From Bacteroidota bacterium (GTDB lineage: Bacteria > Bacteroidota > Bacteroidia > Bacteroidales > VadinHA17), in assembly GCA_016718875.1 (NCBI GenBank), contig JADKBL010000028.1:1-49975 (forward strand): a stretch of 49,975 bases of DNA, given 5' to 3'. How positions within the stretch are numbered: position 1 is the first letter of the stretch; the number at the start of each line of letters is the position of its first letter. This document shows, piece after piece, positions 1 through 9,227 of the stretch. A program made the translations under genes and the position numbers. Under the pieces are notes generated by a model, which did not search any database, was not told where the DNA came from, and saw only the letters and a list, made by a program, of their open reading frames with translations.

Positions 1-1
1 T

Positions 2-2139
2 CTGAGCGTAACAAGCATTCCAGGCTATACATACCATTGGCAACATAATAATAATTCTACAGGTTCAAACCTGAATTCATATGCAGCCAAATCATCCGGC
101 CTGTTTTCACTAGTTGTTTCAAATGCAGCAGGGTGTACAGTAAATTCAGTTAATACTTTAAATGTCAGTGTTAATCCAAAACCAAGTGTTCCGGCAGTAA
201 ATATAAGTGGTCCAACATCATTCTGCCAGGGAGGCAGTGTTAAACTGAGCGTTATCAATAATTCTGATTATAAATATCAATGGCAAAAAGACGGATCAGA
301 TATTCCAGATTCAACAATTAATACATATTCTGCAAAAAATGCAGGGGCTTACTCATTAAATGTTATCAATTCATCCGGGTGTATCAGCAGGACCGAAAAA
401 GTGAACTTAAATGTATTTGCCGCACCCACACCTCAGCCTATCTCCACAAATGGTCCATTAGAATTATGTCTGGGAGATTCCACAATTCTCAGTGTCACTG
501 GTACAGAAGGCTATTCTTATCAATGGAAAAGGAATGGGCAGTTTATAGGATCAACCTTAATTCATTATCCGCTAAAATCGCTGGCACTTATTCGCTTGTC
601 ATTTCAAACTCATCAGGTTGTTCAGTAAATACTGTAAACAATATTGACATCGCTGATGCAAATTCACAACTTACCACTACCTTCAAGGTAAGCGGGTCAA
701 CATCATTCTGCCGGGGCAACAGTGTTGACCTGAGTGTATCCAATAATCCTGAATATAAATATCAGTGGCAGAAAGACGGTTCAAATATCACTGGCGCAAC
801 AAATAATATCTATTCAGCACAGGATTCAGGTATCTACTCCTTAAATGTTATAAATTCCAAAGGTTGTAAAAACAAAACAGAGGATGTAAAAGTCATCGTT
901 TTTAATTCTCCTGCCGCCCCGCTAATTTTAACTGAAGGAACAACACAACTCTGTCAGGGTGATTCAGTTATCCTGGGGGTGACAAATACTCCCGGTTACT
1001 CATATCAATGGAAATTAAACGGCGGTGCTATTGGGACAGACTCCATTTTTCATAGTGCAAAAAGTAGTGGCACATATACTCTGAATGTATCTAACAGTAT
1101 TGGTTGCTCTGCCTCATCAGCCAATTCAGTTCCCGTAACGGTAAATCCACTTCCGGTTATCGGATCAATCAGCCAGATGGGTAATGACACAAAATTCTGC
1201 AGGGGAGAAAGTATTACATTAAGCGTTCCTCCGGATAACAGTTACTCCTACTCCTGGAAAAATAAAACGGCTGTTGTCGAGGGTCAAACTACTAACCTGT
1301 TCATTGCCAGGGAAACAGGCGAATACACTGTTGAGGTATTATCATCATCCGGTTGTAAAAAAATTGCTGAGCCTGTAAAAATAGAGGTTGTTGAAATGCC
1401 TGCCATGCCATCAATAGATCCGGGTATCTATCATCCCGATATTTGTCTGGGGGAAAACCCTCTCAGACTGTCTGTTAAGGATACTGCTGCCGGATATAAC
1501 TATAAGTGGTTTAAAAATGGAACTCCATACAGCGTTTCAAAATACATAGATATCCAGGAGGGTGGAAATTATTACCTGGAGGCAAATCTTGACATATGTA
1601 CAAGTGCCCGCGACTCTCTGGTTGTTAAATCAATGAAAACCCTTCCAAAGCCTGATATCTTCGCACATGGGTCTACTGTTTGGCACCTATCCACTACTTC
1701 AAAAGCCAATTACTATAAGTGGTATTATAACGGCAGTGCCATACCTGATGCTGATAAAAAAATGTATGTCGCTAATCAGAACCTTGGAATTTACAGAGTT
1801 GGAATCGCAGATGATATACAATGTTTCTCATTAAGTGACACTGTCAGGATACCAACAAATATTACCGGAATAGAAGATAATGATCCATTTGAAAATGTAA
1901 AAATATTCCCTAATCCCACCACGGGATTGATTACAATTGAAATAAACAATAATATTTATGGCGAACTTGAAATTGATATCATGACTATAAACGGTCTGAA
2001 AATCCGGAACATTAAATCAGATAAGATTTCAGATTATTTTGTCATGGAAATCGATTTAACTGACTACTCATCAGGAATGTATATAATCAACCTCTCTGCC
2101 GGGAAATATTTTGCAACCAGAAAAATCATCCTCAGGTAA
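2..2139 (+). CDS. T9SS-secreted Ig-like repeat surface protein (5' end outside window, frameshifted)
   Basis: This is a large extracellular protein built from about eight tandem units of roughly 80 residues. Each unit follows the pattern CxGxSVxLSV, YxYQWxxxG, SGxYxLxVxNxxGC, typical of Ig-like/PKD-like repeats in Bacteroidetes adhesins and secreted proteins. The C-terminus is a type IX secretion sorting domain (FPNPTTGLITIEI near the start, SGMYIINL, then a basic end KIILR), so export by T9SS and surface attachment or release are inferred. The reading frame is open from base 2, so the start lies outside the window. One base is missing near 551-556: the text reads tcaacc where the paralogous repeat at 64-71 reads tcaaacc, and restoring the A joins the upstream frame to the downstream one. 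The gene is therefore frameshifted, or the sequence has an error. Ligand or substrate is unknown. Confidence 0.8.
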
Positions 2140-2332
2140 AACCTTAATAAGTTATCACAGGGGACGTAAAGGTCATATGTTAATTTCGTTAAGAGTTGAA
2201 ATTAAACTTTTCAGCTTTGCGTCCTTTGCGACATCTTAGCGCACTTTGCGGTTAAATTGCCATAATCATCATTTACGGGATACTCCCTGTTTAAAAAATA
2301 CCTAATTTTAACCTCACCCTAATCCGAAAGTA
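2140..2332. repeat. Intergenic spacer with ctttgcg oligomer repeat
   Basis: The spacer between the T9SS cargo gene and the next gene contains an oligomeric stretch at about 2213-2256 (ctttgcgtcctttgcg, then gcgcactttgcgg). It is related to gcaaaggcgcaa stretches found between other genes here (24003-24022, 26162-26213, 35176-35197, 44442-44484). No gene or clear promoter was seen. Confidence 0.5.
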
Positions 2333-4063
2333 ATGAGAACCTCAATAGTAGTATTCAAAAGATATGTGAAACTTAACCTTATTTCAGCCTTTTTTGTCCT
2401 GCTGATCATTTCAGGATGCTCTGAAAATAAAGGGAAATACCAGCAGGGAAACAATCCCTCAGTAATCATATCCGGTGTTAATTCAGCCCAGGTTAAAAAG
2501 TATGAAAAATTTGAACTGATCCTCGATCTGAAGAATGTCAGATTCGATAATCCGTTTGATCCGGCTGATATTGATCTCTATGCTTTGTTTTCATCCCCTT
2601 TAGGACAAACACTCAGGATCAATGGCTTCTACGACGGTTACAAGGGAGTAAATAAATGGAAGATCCGTTTCTCACCCAGGGAAACAGGAGATTATAAATA
2701 CCAGGTATTTGTAAAAGACGGATCTGAATCAGGAGAATCTGAAAGTGCAGGTTTTACGGCCACCGGGTCTGAACATCACGGATGGATCAAACCCTCCGAA
2801 AAGAACCCTCATTATTTCTCCCATGACGATGGAACAACATACTATGGTGTAGGTGCCTACTCTCCATGGGGAAATAACGAAAAAGTCTTCAGAACATTCA
2901 TTGAAAACAAAGCTAACTTCTTCGCAATCTGGGACATCAATTACGGTGGTTTTGTAAACGATGAAGGCATAATTGAAGAGAACCTGGGAGAATACAACCA
3001 GGAGAAACTGGGTCAGATCGATTCACTCCTTACTATCCTGGAAAAGAATGACATAAAACTTATGTATGCGATCTGGCCGCACGACCTGTTTTCTGAAACA
3101 GTATGGGCAGCGCAATGGAAAATAAATCCATACAATCAGATCACAAAGGCTGAAAATGTCTATGGGGACTCCCTTTCCTGGGAATATCAGAAAATGAAAT
3201 ACAGGTACATGATAGCACGGTTTGCCCACAGCAGAAGCTGGGGTATCTGGGAGCTGATAAACGAAATGGACGGTACAGATGGCTGGGCAAAAGGTCATCA
3301 TGCAGAGGCTTTTGCATGGGTTGACAAGTGTCAGAAATATTTTACCGAAAACGATCCTTACAGACATCCGATGACTGCCTCTTTCAGCGGCGGTTTCAAA
3401 CAATACCGCGATACTCTCTACAGACTGAATGATATTCCAAACATCCACCTCTATCCTGCACAGGGATGGATCCCGAAATTTCCTGACGACAGCCTCCGCA
3501 GTGATATGTACAATTTTGGATGGGCAAGCAAACGCTTCTGGGATAATTTTGAAAAGCCTGCAATTTTTGGTGAGGCCGGTGCCGACCTGACGTACTACAA
3601 ACCCAGCTCAAAAGAATACCGTATATCATATCATAACCAGATATGGGCAGCACTTGTTAACGGCCTTGCTGTTACTCCTGTATGGTGGACAGCATCAGAC
3701 ATGACCAGTCAGGACTGGGAACAGCTTAAATACCTGTCAGAATTTGTTGCTGATATCGATTTCGCCAATCTGCCTTATAAACCGGTTCAGTCTGAAGCGG
3801 CCAACACGGATATTTATGTAATTGACAGCGGTGAAAAAGGATTCGGATGGGCAAGAGCAGTAAAAAACAATAAAATTGATAATACAAAACTGACAATTTA
3901 TAAGTCTGAAAAAGGCAGCTATACTGTCACCTGGTATGATACATGGAGTGGAAGAAGTTTAGAAAGCACCAAAGCTACAATCGAAAAAGGCAAACTAATC
4001 TTAACTGTGCCTGTAATGGATCGCCATTGCCAGGATATCGCATTTAAAATAAGTAAAATATAA
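2333..4063 (+). CDS. DUF5060-containing glycoside hydrolase-like lipoprotein
   Basis: A 576-residue predicted lipoprotein with a lipobox ending at Cys29 (LIISGC), so it is probably anchored in the outer membrane or facing the periplasm. Residues about 40-145 resemble the DUF5060 beta-sandwich seen at the N-terminus of many Bacteroidetes glycosidases. From about 150 a TIM-barrel-like domain follows. It has the clan GH-A signatures WELINEMDG, with Glu311 as candidate acid/base, and PAIFGEAGAD, with Glu414 as candidate nucleophile, plus a late WWTASD segment. The C-terminal 90 residues look like a small beta domain. It is a likely endo-acting polysaccharide hydrolase related to GH5-type or DUF4038 enzymes; the substrate cannot be read from sequence. 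The downstream DUF5009 gene starts 6 bp after the stop, so the two are probably co-transcribed. Confidence 0.75.
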   Translation: MRTSIVVFKRYVKLNLISAFFVLLIISGCSENKGKYQQGNNPSVIISGVNSAQVKKYEKFELILDLKNVRFDNPFDPADIDLYALFSSPLGQTLRINGFYDGYKGVNKWKIRFSPRETGDYKYQVFVKDGSESGESESAGFTATGSEHHGWIKPSEKNPHYFSHDDGTTYYGVGAYSPWGNNEKVFRTFIENKANFFAIWDINYGGFVNDEGIIEENLGEYNQEKLGQIDSLLTILEKNDIKLMYAIWPHDLFSETVWAAQWKINPYNQITKAENVYGDSLSWEYQKMKYRYMIARFAHSRSWGIWELINEMDGTDGWAKGHHAEAFAWVDKCQKYFTENDPYRHPMTASFSGGFKQYRDTLYRLNDIPNIHLYPAQGWIPKFPDDSLRSDMYNFGWASKRFWDNFEKPAIFGEAGADLTYYKPSSKEYRISYHNQIWAALVNGLAVTPVWWTASDMTSQDWEQLKYLSEFVADIDFANLPYKPVQSEAANTDIYVIDSGEKGFGWARAVKNNKIDNTKLTIYKSEKGSYTVTWYDTWSGRSLESTKATIEKGKLILTVPVMDRHCQDIAFKISKI

Positions 4064-4069
4064 CTTAAT

Positions 4070-5260
4070 ATGGCATCATCAAACCGTATACTTTCAATTG
4101 ACGTAATGAGAGGACTTACTCTTGTCCTCATGCTTTTTGTAAACGATTTGTATATGCCGGGAGTACCATCATGGCTCGGGCATATGGAAGCCGATTTTGA
4201 CGGAATGGGACTGGCTGACTGGGTATTCCCCGGCTTTCTTTTCATGGTCGGGATGGCTATCCCTTTCGCAATAGGAGGCAGGATTGCCAAAGGTGACGCA
4301 AATATTGTAATTGCGAAACATATTTCCATCAGAACAATAAGCCTCCTTATAATTGGAGTTCTGATGCTCAATTCCGGCAGAGTGAATGCGGAGCTTACCG
4401 GAATGAGTAAAAACGTATGGGCACTCCTTATGTACACAGGCGTATTTCTCATCTGGAACAAATATCCTGAAGATTCGGCACACTTTTTTACTGTTACTGG
4501 CCTTAAGCTTCTTGGTATGGCATTAATTGCATTCCTTGTTTTCAGATTCAATTCGGGACAGGAAGTAAATGAAGGGTCGTTGATTACCGGCTGGTGGGGT
4601 ATTCTCGGACTGATCGGCTGGGGTTATATTGTGGCTGCTTTCATTTATCTTGCTTTCAGAGATAACCTGATTTATACCGGACTCTCTGTAATCTTCTTCC
4701 TTATCCTGAATATACTTTCACAACTCAGCCTGCTTGATTTCCTTAATCCGTTCAAATTCCTTTTCGGAACCATAATTGATGGAAATGTTCCTTTCATTGT
4801 ACTTTCCGGCTTATTCACAACACTTATACTGAAGAAACTGTCCGGCTCAGACTATAAAAAACTAATTGTAACAATTGTTACATTTGGTCTGATCAGCCTC
4901 ATTGCGGGATTCATCCTCAGAAAATGGTTTATCATCTCTAAGATTCAGGCTACCCCAAGCTGGGGACTTATCTGCAATGGTATCAGCCTTTTGATTTTTG
5001 CTCTGCTTTACTGGATAATGGACGTCCGTAAGCAGATAAACTGGGCATTCTTCCTTAAACCGGCAGGCGAAAACTCCCTTACAACTTATATTGCACCTTC
5101 ACTTCTTTATCACCTGATATGGATAAGCGGTTTACCAATACTATTTTACAAGCATTCTTCAATATCTCTCGTTGTCATTGCAGGATCAATAGTCTGGGCT
5201 CTGGCAATGGTAGGCCTTACAGCTTTACTGGTCAGAGCCGGAATTAAACTTAGGTTATAA
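4070..5260 (+). CDS. DUF5009 / heparan-alpha-glucosaminide N-acetyltransferase-like membrane protein
   Basis: A 396-residue polytopic inner-membrane protein with about ten hydrophobic segments. It opens with RILSIDVMRGLTLVLML, the signature of the DUF5009/DUF1624 group related to HGSNAT, the lysosomal acetyltransferase that transfers acetyl from cytoplasmic acetyl-CoA to extracytoplasmic glucosamine. A conserved short motif GENSLTTY lies near residue 330. By family analogy it may acetylate a sugar across the membrane. Its tight linkage to the upstream glycosidase lipoprotein supports a role in glycan breakdown or modification. The donor and acceptor sugars are inference only. Confidence 0.75.
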   Translation: MASSNRILSIDVMRGLTLVLMLFVNDLYMPGVPSWLGHMEADFDGMGLADWVFPGFLFMVGMAIPFAIGGRIAKGDANIVIAKHISIRTISLLIIGVLMLNSGRVNAELTGMSKNVWALLMYTGVFLIWNKYPEDSAHFFTVTGLKLLGMALIAFLVFRFNSGQEVNEGSLITGWWGILGLIGWGYIVAAFIYLAFRDNLIYTGLSVIFFLILNILSQLSLLDFLNPFKFLFGTIIDGNVPFIVLSGLFTTLILKKLSGSDYKKLIVTIVTFGLISLIAGFILRKWFIISKIQATPSWGLICNGISLLIFALLYWIMDVRKQINWAFFLKPAGENSLTTYIAPSLLYHLIWISGLPILFYKHSSISLVVIAGSIVWALAMVGLTALLVRAGIKLRL

Positions 5261-5278
5261 AATAATTTTTTGATTTAA

Positions 5279-5367
5279 ACACAGAGAGCACAAAGGCTTA
5301 CGCTAAGGACACAGAGTAAGATCACTTTATGCAAATCTCAGTGTCCTCTGTGTCCTCTGTTAAAAAA
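5279..5367. repeat. Intergenic inverted repeat between convergent genes
   Basis: Between the converging DUF5009 and GH92 genes the sequence alternates cacagag-type oligomers. The pair ggacacagag (from about 5309) and ctcagtgtcc (from about 5338) forms a stem with one mismatch, and further gtcctctgtgtcctctgtt follows. It may act as a bidirectional terminator and resembles dispersed intergenic repeats of Bacteroidetes. Confidence 0.5.
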
Positions 5368-5375
5368 CAGGACTT

Positions 5376-7687
5376 TCATTTTAAGCTCATCGAATACGGA
5401 TAAGCCTCTGGTTTTGTACCTCTTATTGAATCAGGCTGAGATACCATTCTGAAGATCAGCTCACCACCATTCTGAAGATCGCTGTGTGTTATGTAATTCT
5501 TATCTATCTTCCTGCCATTCAGCTTAATACTTTTAACATAAATATTATCCATATTGTTCTCAGGAGCCTCTATTACAAGCTTTTTCCATTTACCGAAGTC
5601 GAGAGTCACCTTATTGAACAATGGCGATCCGAACACATACTGATCGGTACCGGGGTAACAGGGTAAAACGCCAGCGCTGAAAATACATACCATGCCGATG
5701 TCTGTCCGTTATCCTCATCGCCGCAATAACCATCAGGAGCATAGTTATACAGTTTATCCATAACCTGACGGGCCCGGAACTGAGTCTTCCATGGCTCGCC
5801 TGCATAATTGTAAAGATATATCATATGCTGAACAGGCTGATTTCCATGGGCGTAATTACCCATGTTCATGATCTGCATCTCCCTGATCTCGTGTATAACC
5901 TGTCCGTAATATGAATAATCAAAAACAGGTGGTACCCTGAAAACAGAGTCGAGCATATTTATGAAACTCCTTTCACCTCCCATCAGGCTAATAAGCCCGT
6001 TAACATCCTGGAAAACACTCCATGTATAATGCCAGCTGTTTCCCTCAGTAAAAGCATCCCCCCATTTGTATGGACTGAACGGAGACTGGAAAGCTCCATC
6101 AGCATTCCGTCCCCGCATAAGCTTAGTGCTGTCATCATAAACATTCTTATAGTTCATAGCCCTTTTTGCATAGAGGTCAATCTCATCCTGAGGTTTACCC
6201 AGGGCTTTTGCAAGCTGCCAAATGCAAAAATCGGCATATGCATACTCGAGTGTACGGGCTGCATTTTCATTAATCCCAACATTATAGGGCACGTATCCAA
6301 GATCATTGTAATACTCTGCCCCGAGTCTCCCAACCGATTGTTCCGGTCCCGGACCTTTTGTATTTTTAATTATAGCCTGGTAAAGTGTTTCGATATCATA
6401 TCCGCGTATCCCTTTCATGTATGAATCGGTAATAAGTGAAGCTGAATTGGAGCCTATCATGCAGTTGCGATGCCCGGGGCTCGCCCACTCGGGAAGCCAT
6501 CCGCTCTCCTTATAGGTATTCACAAGTCCTTCCATTATCATGCTGTTGACTTCGGGGTACATAAGAGTAAAGAAGGGGAACAGCGATCTGAATGTATCCC
6601 AGAAACCATTGTCAGTGTACATATATCCTGAAAGAACCTCTCCGTTATAGGGACTGTAATGAACTGTCTCATTCTTGTCATTAATCTCATGGAACTGTCT
6701 TGGAAACAGTAATATCCTGTAGAGACAGGAATAAAAAGTCTTCTGCTGATCAGTACTGCCACCTTCAACTTTAATCTTTCTCATCTGAATGTTCCAAGCC
6801 TCTTTGCCTTCACTTTTCAGGGTCTCAAAATCCTTTGCGGCAATTTCCCTCTTCATATTCAGCATAGCCTGTTCCTGGCTTATAAAAGAGGAGGCTACTT
6901 TCACGTTTATTGTTTCACCTCTTTTTGTTTTGAATCCCAGGATGGCTCCTGCATGATCACTTTCAGCTTCCAGAATATTATAATTAATTGTATCACCGTT
7001 CCAGGTATGTGCAGAGGTAAAATCCCTGTCAAACTCAGCAACAAAATAGTTATGAAAATTAGCAGGTACGCCCCCACTGTTGTTTCGGCAATAACCAATA
7101 ACCTTTCTCTCAGCCGGGATTATCTTTACCATCGAACCTCTGAAGAATCCGTCAAGCAGTACGAATGAAGAATCACTTTCGGGGAATGTAAAACGGAACA
7201 TGGCAGCTCTTTCAGTAGGTACAACCTCAGCAGTTACATCATAATCAGCCAGGTAAACACTGTAATAGTATGGCTTCACAACTTCTGCCTTATGAGAAAA
7301 CCACGATGCCCTGGCAGTCTCATCAATTTTGATGGTCCCTGTTAAAGGCATGAAGGAGAAGGCTGCATAGTCGTTAATCCAAGGACTTGGCTGGTGGGTC
7401 TGCTTTATACCCATGATCTTATTATCATCATAGGTGTATCCCCAGCCATCTCCCATTTTTCGTGTCTGTGGTGTCCAGAAATTCATTCCCCACGGTAATG
7501 CAATAGCCGGATATGTATTACCGTTGGATAATTTGAATTCTGAATCAGTTCCCATCAGCGGATTTACAAGCTCAACAGGATCAAAAACATGTTCTTTAAC
7601 ATGTTTATTACAACCTGAAATGCTGATTAGTATAATTGATATTAGTACTGTTCTGACAATGCCATATGCCTTTAATCGATTGTTCAT
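5376..7687 (-). CDS. GH92 family alpha-mannosidase-like lipoprotein (frameshifted near the C-terminus)
   Basis: About 770 residues when the two frames are joined. Cys26 follows a lipobox (ISISGC), predicting an outer-membrane lipoprotein. Glycoside hydrolase 92 hallmarks are VNPLMGTDSEF and YPAIALPWGMNFWTPQT near the N-terminus, TEGNSWHYTW in the middle with the Glu that serves as general acid in the family, and CGDEDNGQTSAWYVFSALAFYP with the Asp pair linked to the catalytic base and calcium site. GH92 enzymes are calcium-dependent exo-alpha-mannosidases. The frame breaks at the gggg run at 5652-5655: adding one base turns FYPVTP-VPIS into FYPVTPGTDQYVFGSPLF, the expected family sequence, and the last 90 residues then continue to the stop at 5376. 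The start codon overlaps the stop of the upstream GT9 gene (ATGA), so translation is probably coupled. Confidence 0.85.
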
Positions 7688-8717
7688 ATTATTAGAATTT
7701 TCAAATTGACTAACTTTTCATAAACCTTTTCCGGCGTAAGCCACATCATACAGGCAAAGTCACCGCGTTTACATTTGCCTTTTCCAAATACAGTACACGG
7801 CCTGCAGGTAAGTTCCTCAACCGGAATTCGGATAGCATTTTCATCAGGCTGTTCCCATGCCCCAAAACCTGTCAGAGGATCTGTTCCTCCCCAGATTGAG
7901 ATCACTTTTGTCCCGGTAAGCGCAGCCATATGCATATTTGATGAATCCATGGCAATCATAAAGCTGAGCCTGCTCATAAGTGCAAGCTCCTCATCAAGCT
8001 TTAGTTTGCCGGCAATATTATATGAATTCTTAAGCCTGACAGCTAGTGCCTCCAGCCTCACTACATCCTCATTTCCTCCAAATAGCCAGAATTTAACCTT
8101 CCGGTTTTCAGAGATAAGCCCAAGAAGTTTTTCCATATAATCCTCAGGCCACATTTTCAGAATATGTTTAGCACATGGAGCCACTCCAATATTTATAACA
8201 TTCTCTATATCAATCAGCCCTGCTGTTTTCCGTAAAGCTTCCTGAGAAGGTACTATCCAGGGACCTTGTGAAGTTTTCAGATTAAATCCGGCCCTGGCAA
8301 AAGCATCGCTGTACCTTTCAGCTGAATGTTTCAGCTGCTTCTTACTTCTGCCTTTAATTATATCTTTCTTCTCTTTGCGTCCCTTGTCAATAACTGATAC
8401 ACGAACTCCTTTCAGAAGAAAAAGGATTCTGAGTAACTGTGATCTTAAAACATCGTGCAGATCTATGACATAATCAAATTTCCCCTGTTTCTGAAGGTCT
8501 GTAAACAAGCGAATGATACCTGTGAATCCTTTGTGCCTTCCCTTAAGATCAGGGAAAAAAGTTTCAGGCCTGTATCTTCTGAAAAAAATGATTTAAATGC
8601 GGCTCTTGTCAGAATCACCAGCTCAACATCAGGATATTGCTTCCTTATCCCGGCAATTACCGGGGTGGTGAAAGCGACATCACCCATTGCTGATGTTCGT
8701 ATTACAAGAAGACGCAT
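7684..8717 (-). CDS. Glycosyltransferase family 9 (heptosyltransferase-like), frameshifted
   Basis: Joined length is about 344 residues, normal for ADP-heptose:LPS heptosyltransferase-type GT9 enzymes that add sugars to the lipopolysaccharide core on the cytoplasmic face. The N-terminal half begins MRLLVIRTSAMGDVAFTTPV, the typical GT9 start with its GD motif. The C-terminal half contains NIGVAPCAKHILKMWP, FGGNEDV, then MSRLSFMIAMDSSNMHMAAL and SIWGGTDPLTGF, matching the nucleotide-sugar-binding lobe. The two halves are in different frames. Adding one A to the aaaaaa run at 8555-8560 gives LFFPDLKGRHKGFTGIIRLF and restores the gene. The start at 8717 was chosen because it begins the conserved motif and lies one base after the DUF6165 stop. 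It overlaps the GH92 start by 4 bp. Confidence 0.8.
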
Positions 8718-8718
8718 C

Positions 8719-9096
8719 TCAGTATTTTTCGTAGGATTTTTCCTCAATGAATCCGGAGGCAGTTTTCAGATTAATCTCTCTCTTGATCTCAGATCTCTTA
8801 TCATTTTTAAAGTAAACCGCACGGGCAGTCTGAATGAAATCATCTCCAAAATCCTTGTTTCTCTCCAGGTCACGTATATGATCTTCTATATCCCAAAGTT
8901 CGCAATTCACACTGTAAAGTGCCTTGTAGAGCTGATCTGAAGTACTTATTATTGAGGCTGATACCTTAACAAGATCATCATATTCCTTCTGAAGGTTTGT
9001 CAGCTTCGCCTTGTCCTTAATCCGCTCAAGCTTTATCTGCAGAATGGTCTGCTTATCAATTATTTCTCCATTGGATACTTCGATTTTCATACTCAA
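8719..9096 (-). CDS. DUF6165 family protein
   Basis: A 125-residue soluble protein beginning MSMKIEVSNGEIIDKQTILQ, then KLERIKDKAKL, a pattern I associate with the DUF6165 family of small helical proteins encoded beside LPS or capsule glycosyltransferases. No catalytic motif is visible, and the predicted structure is mostly charged alpha-helix. It is the first gene of the DUF6165-GT9-GH92 run, with one base between its stop and the GT9 start. A helper role in cell-surface glycan synthesis is a context-based guess. Confidence 0.6.
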   Translation of the reverse strand: MSMKIEVSNGEIIDKQTILQIKLERIKDKAKLTNLQKEYDDLVKVSASIISTSDQLYKALYSVNCELWDIEDHIRDLERNKDFGDDFIQTARAVYFKNDKRSEIKREINLKTASGFIEEKSYEKY

Positions 9097-9136
9097 TATA
9101 TTAATTATTCAAAAATAGCTGAATTTTCTTAATTCA

Positions 9137-9227
9137 AACCCACCCCTTGCCCCTCCCAGGAGGGGAACTCAAGAGACATTCTCCTTCCTTTTGCCAGTTG
9201 CCTGTTGCCTATCGCCTGTCGCCCGTC
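9137..9227. repeat. GC-rich intergenic palindrome and ttgcc oligomers
   Basis: Positions 9137-9170 hold the palindromic element cccctcccaggagggg with a cacccc flank. The same element occurs in opposite orientation at about 26228-26258. At 9191-9226 there are oligomers of the form ttgccagttgcctgttgcc, related to gttgcctgttgcc at 28216-28228. These are dispersed non-coding repeats between priA and DUF6165. Confidence 0.6.

Noticed and set aside
3919..4551. 210-codon minus-strand open frame across the end of the glycosidase gene and the start of DUF5009
   Set aside because: It is a shadow of the two plus-strand genes, which have clear family motifs.
8540..8570. Programmed -1 frameshifting in the GT9 gene at the T6 run
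   Set aside because: The zero-frame codons do not form an X-XXY-YYZ slippery heptamer, and similar breaks hit four unrelated genes, so sequence error is simpler.
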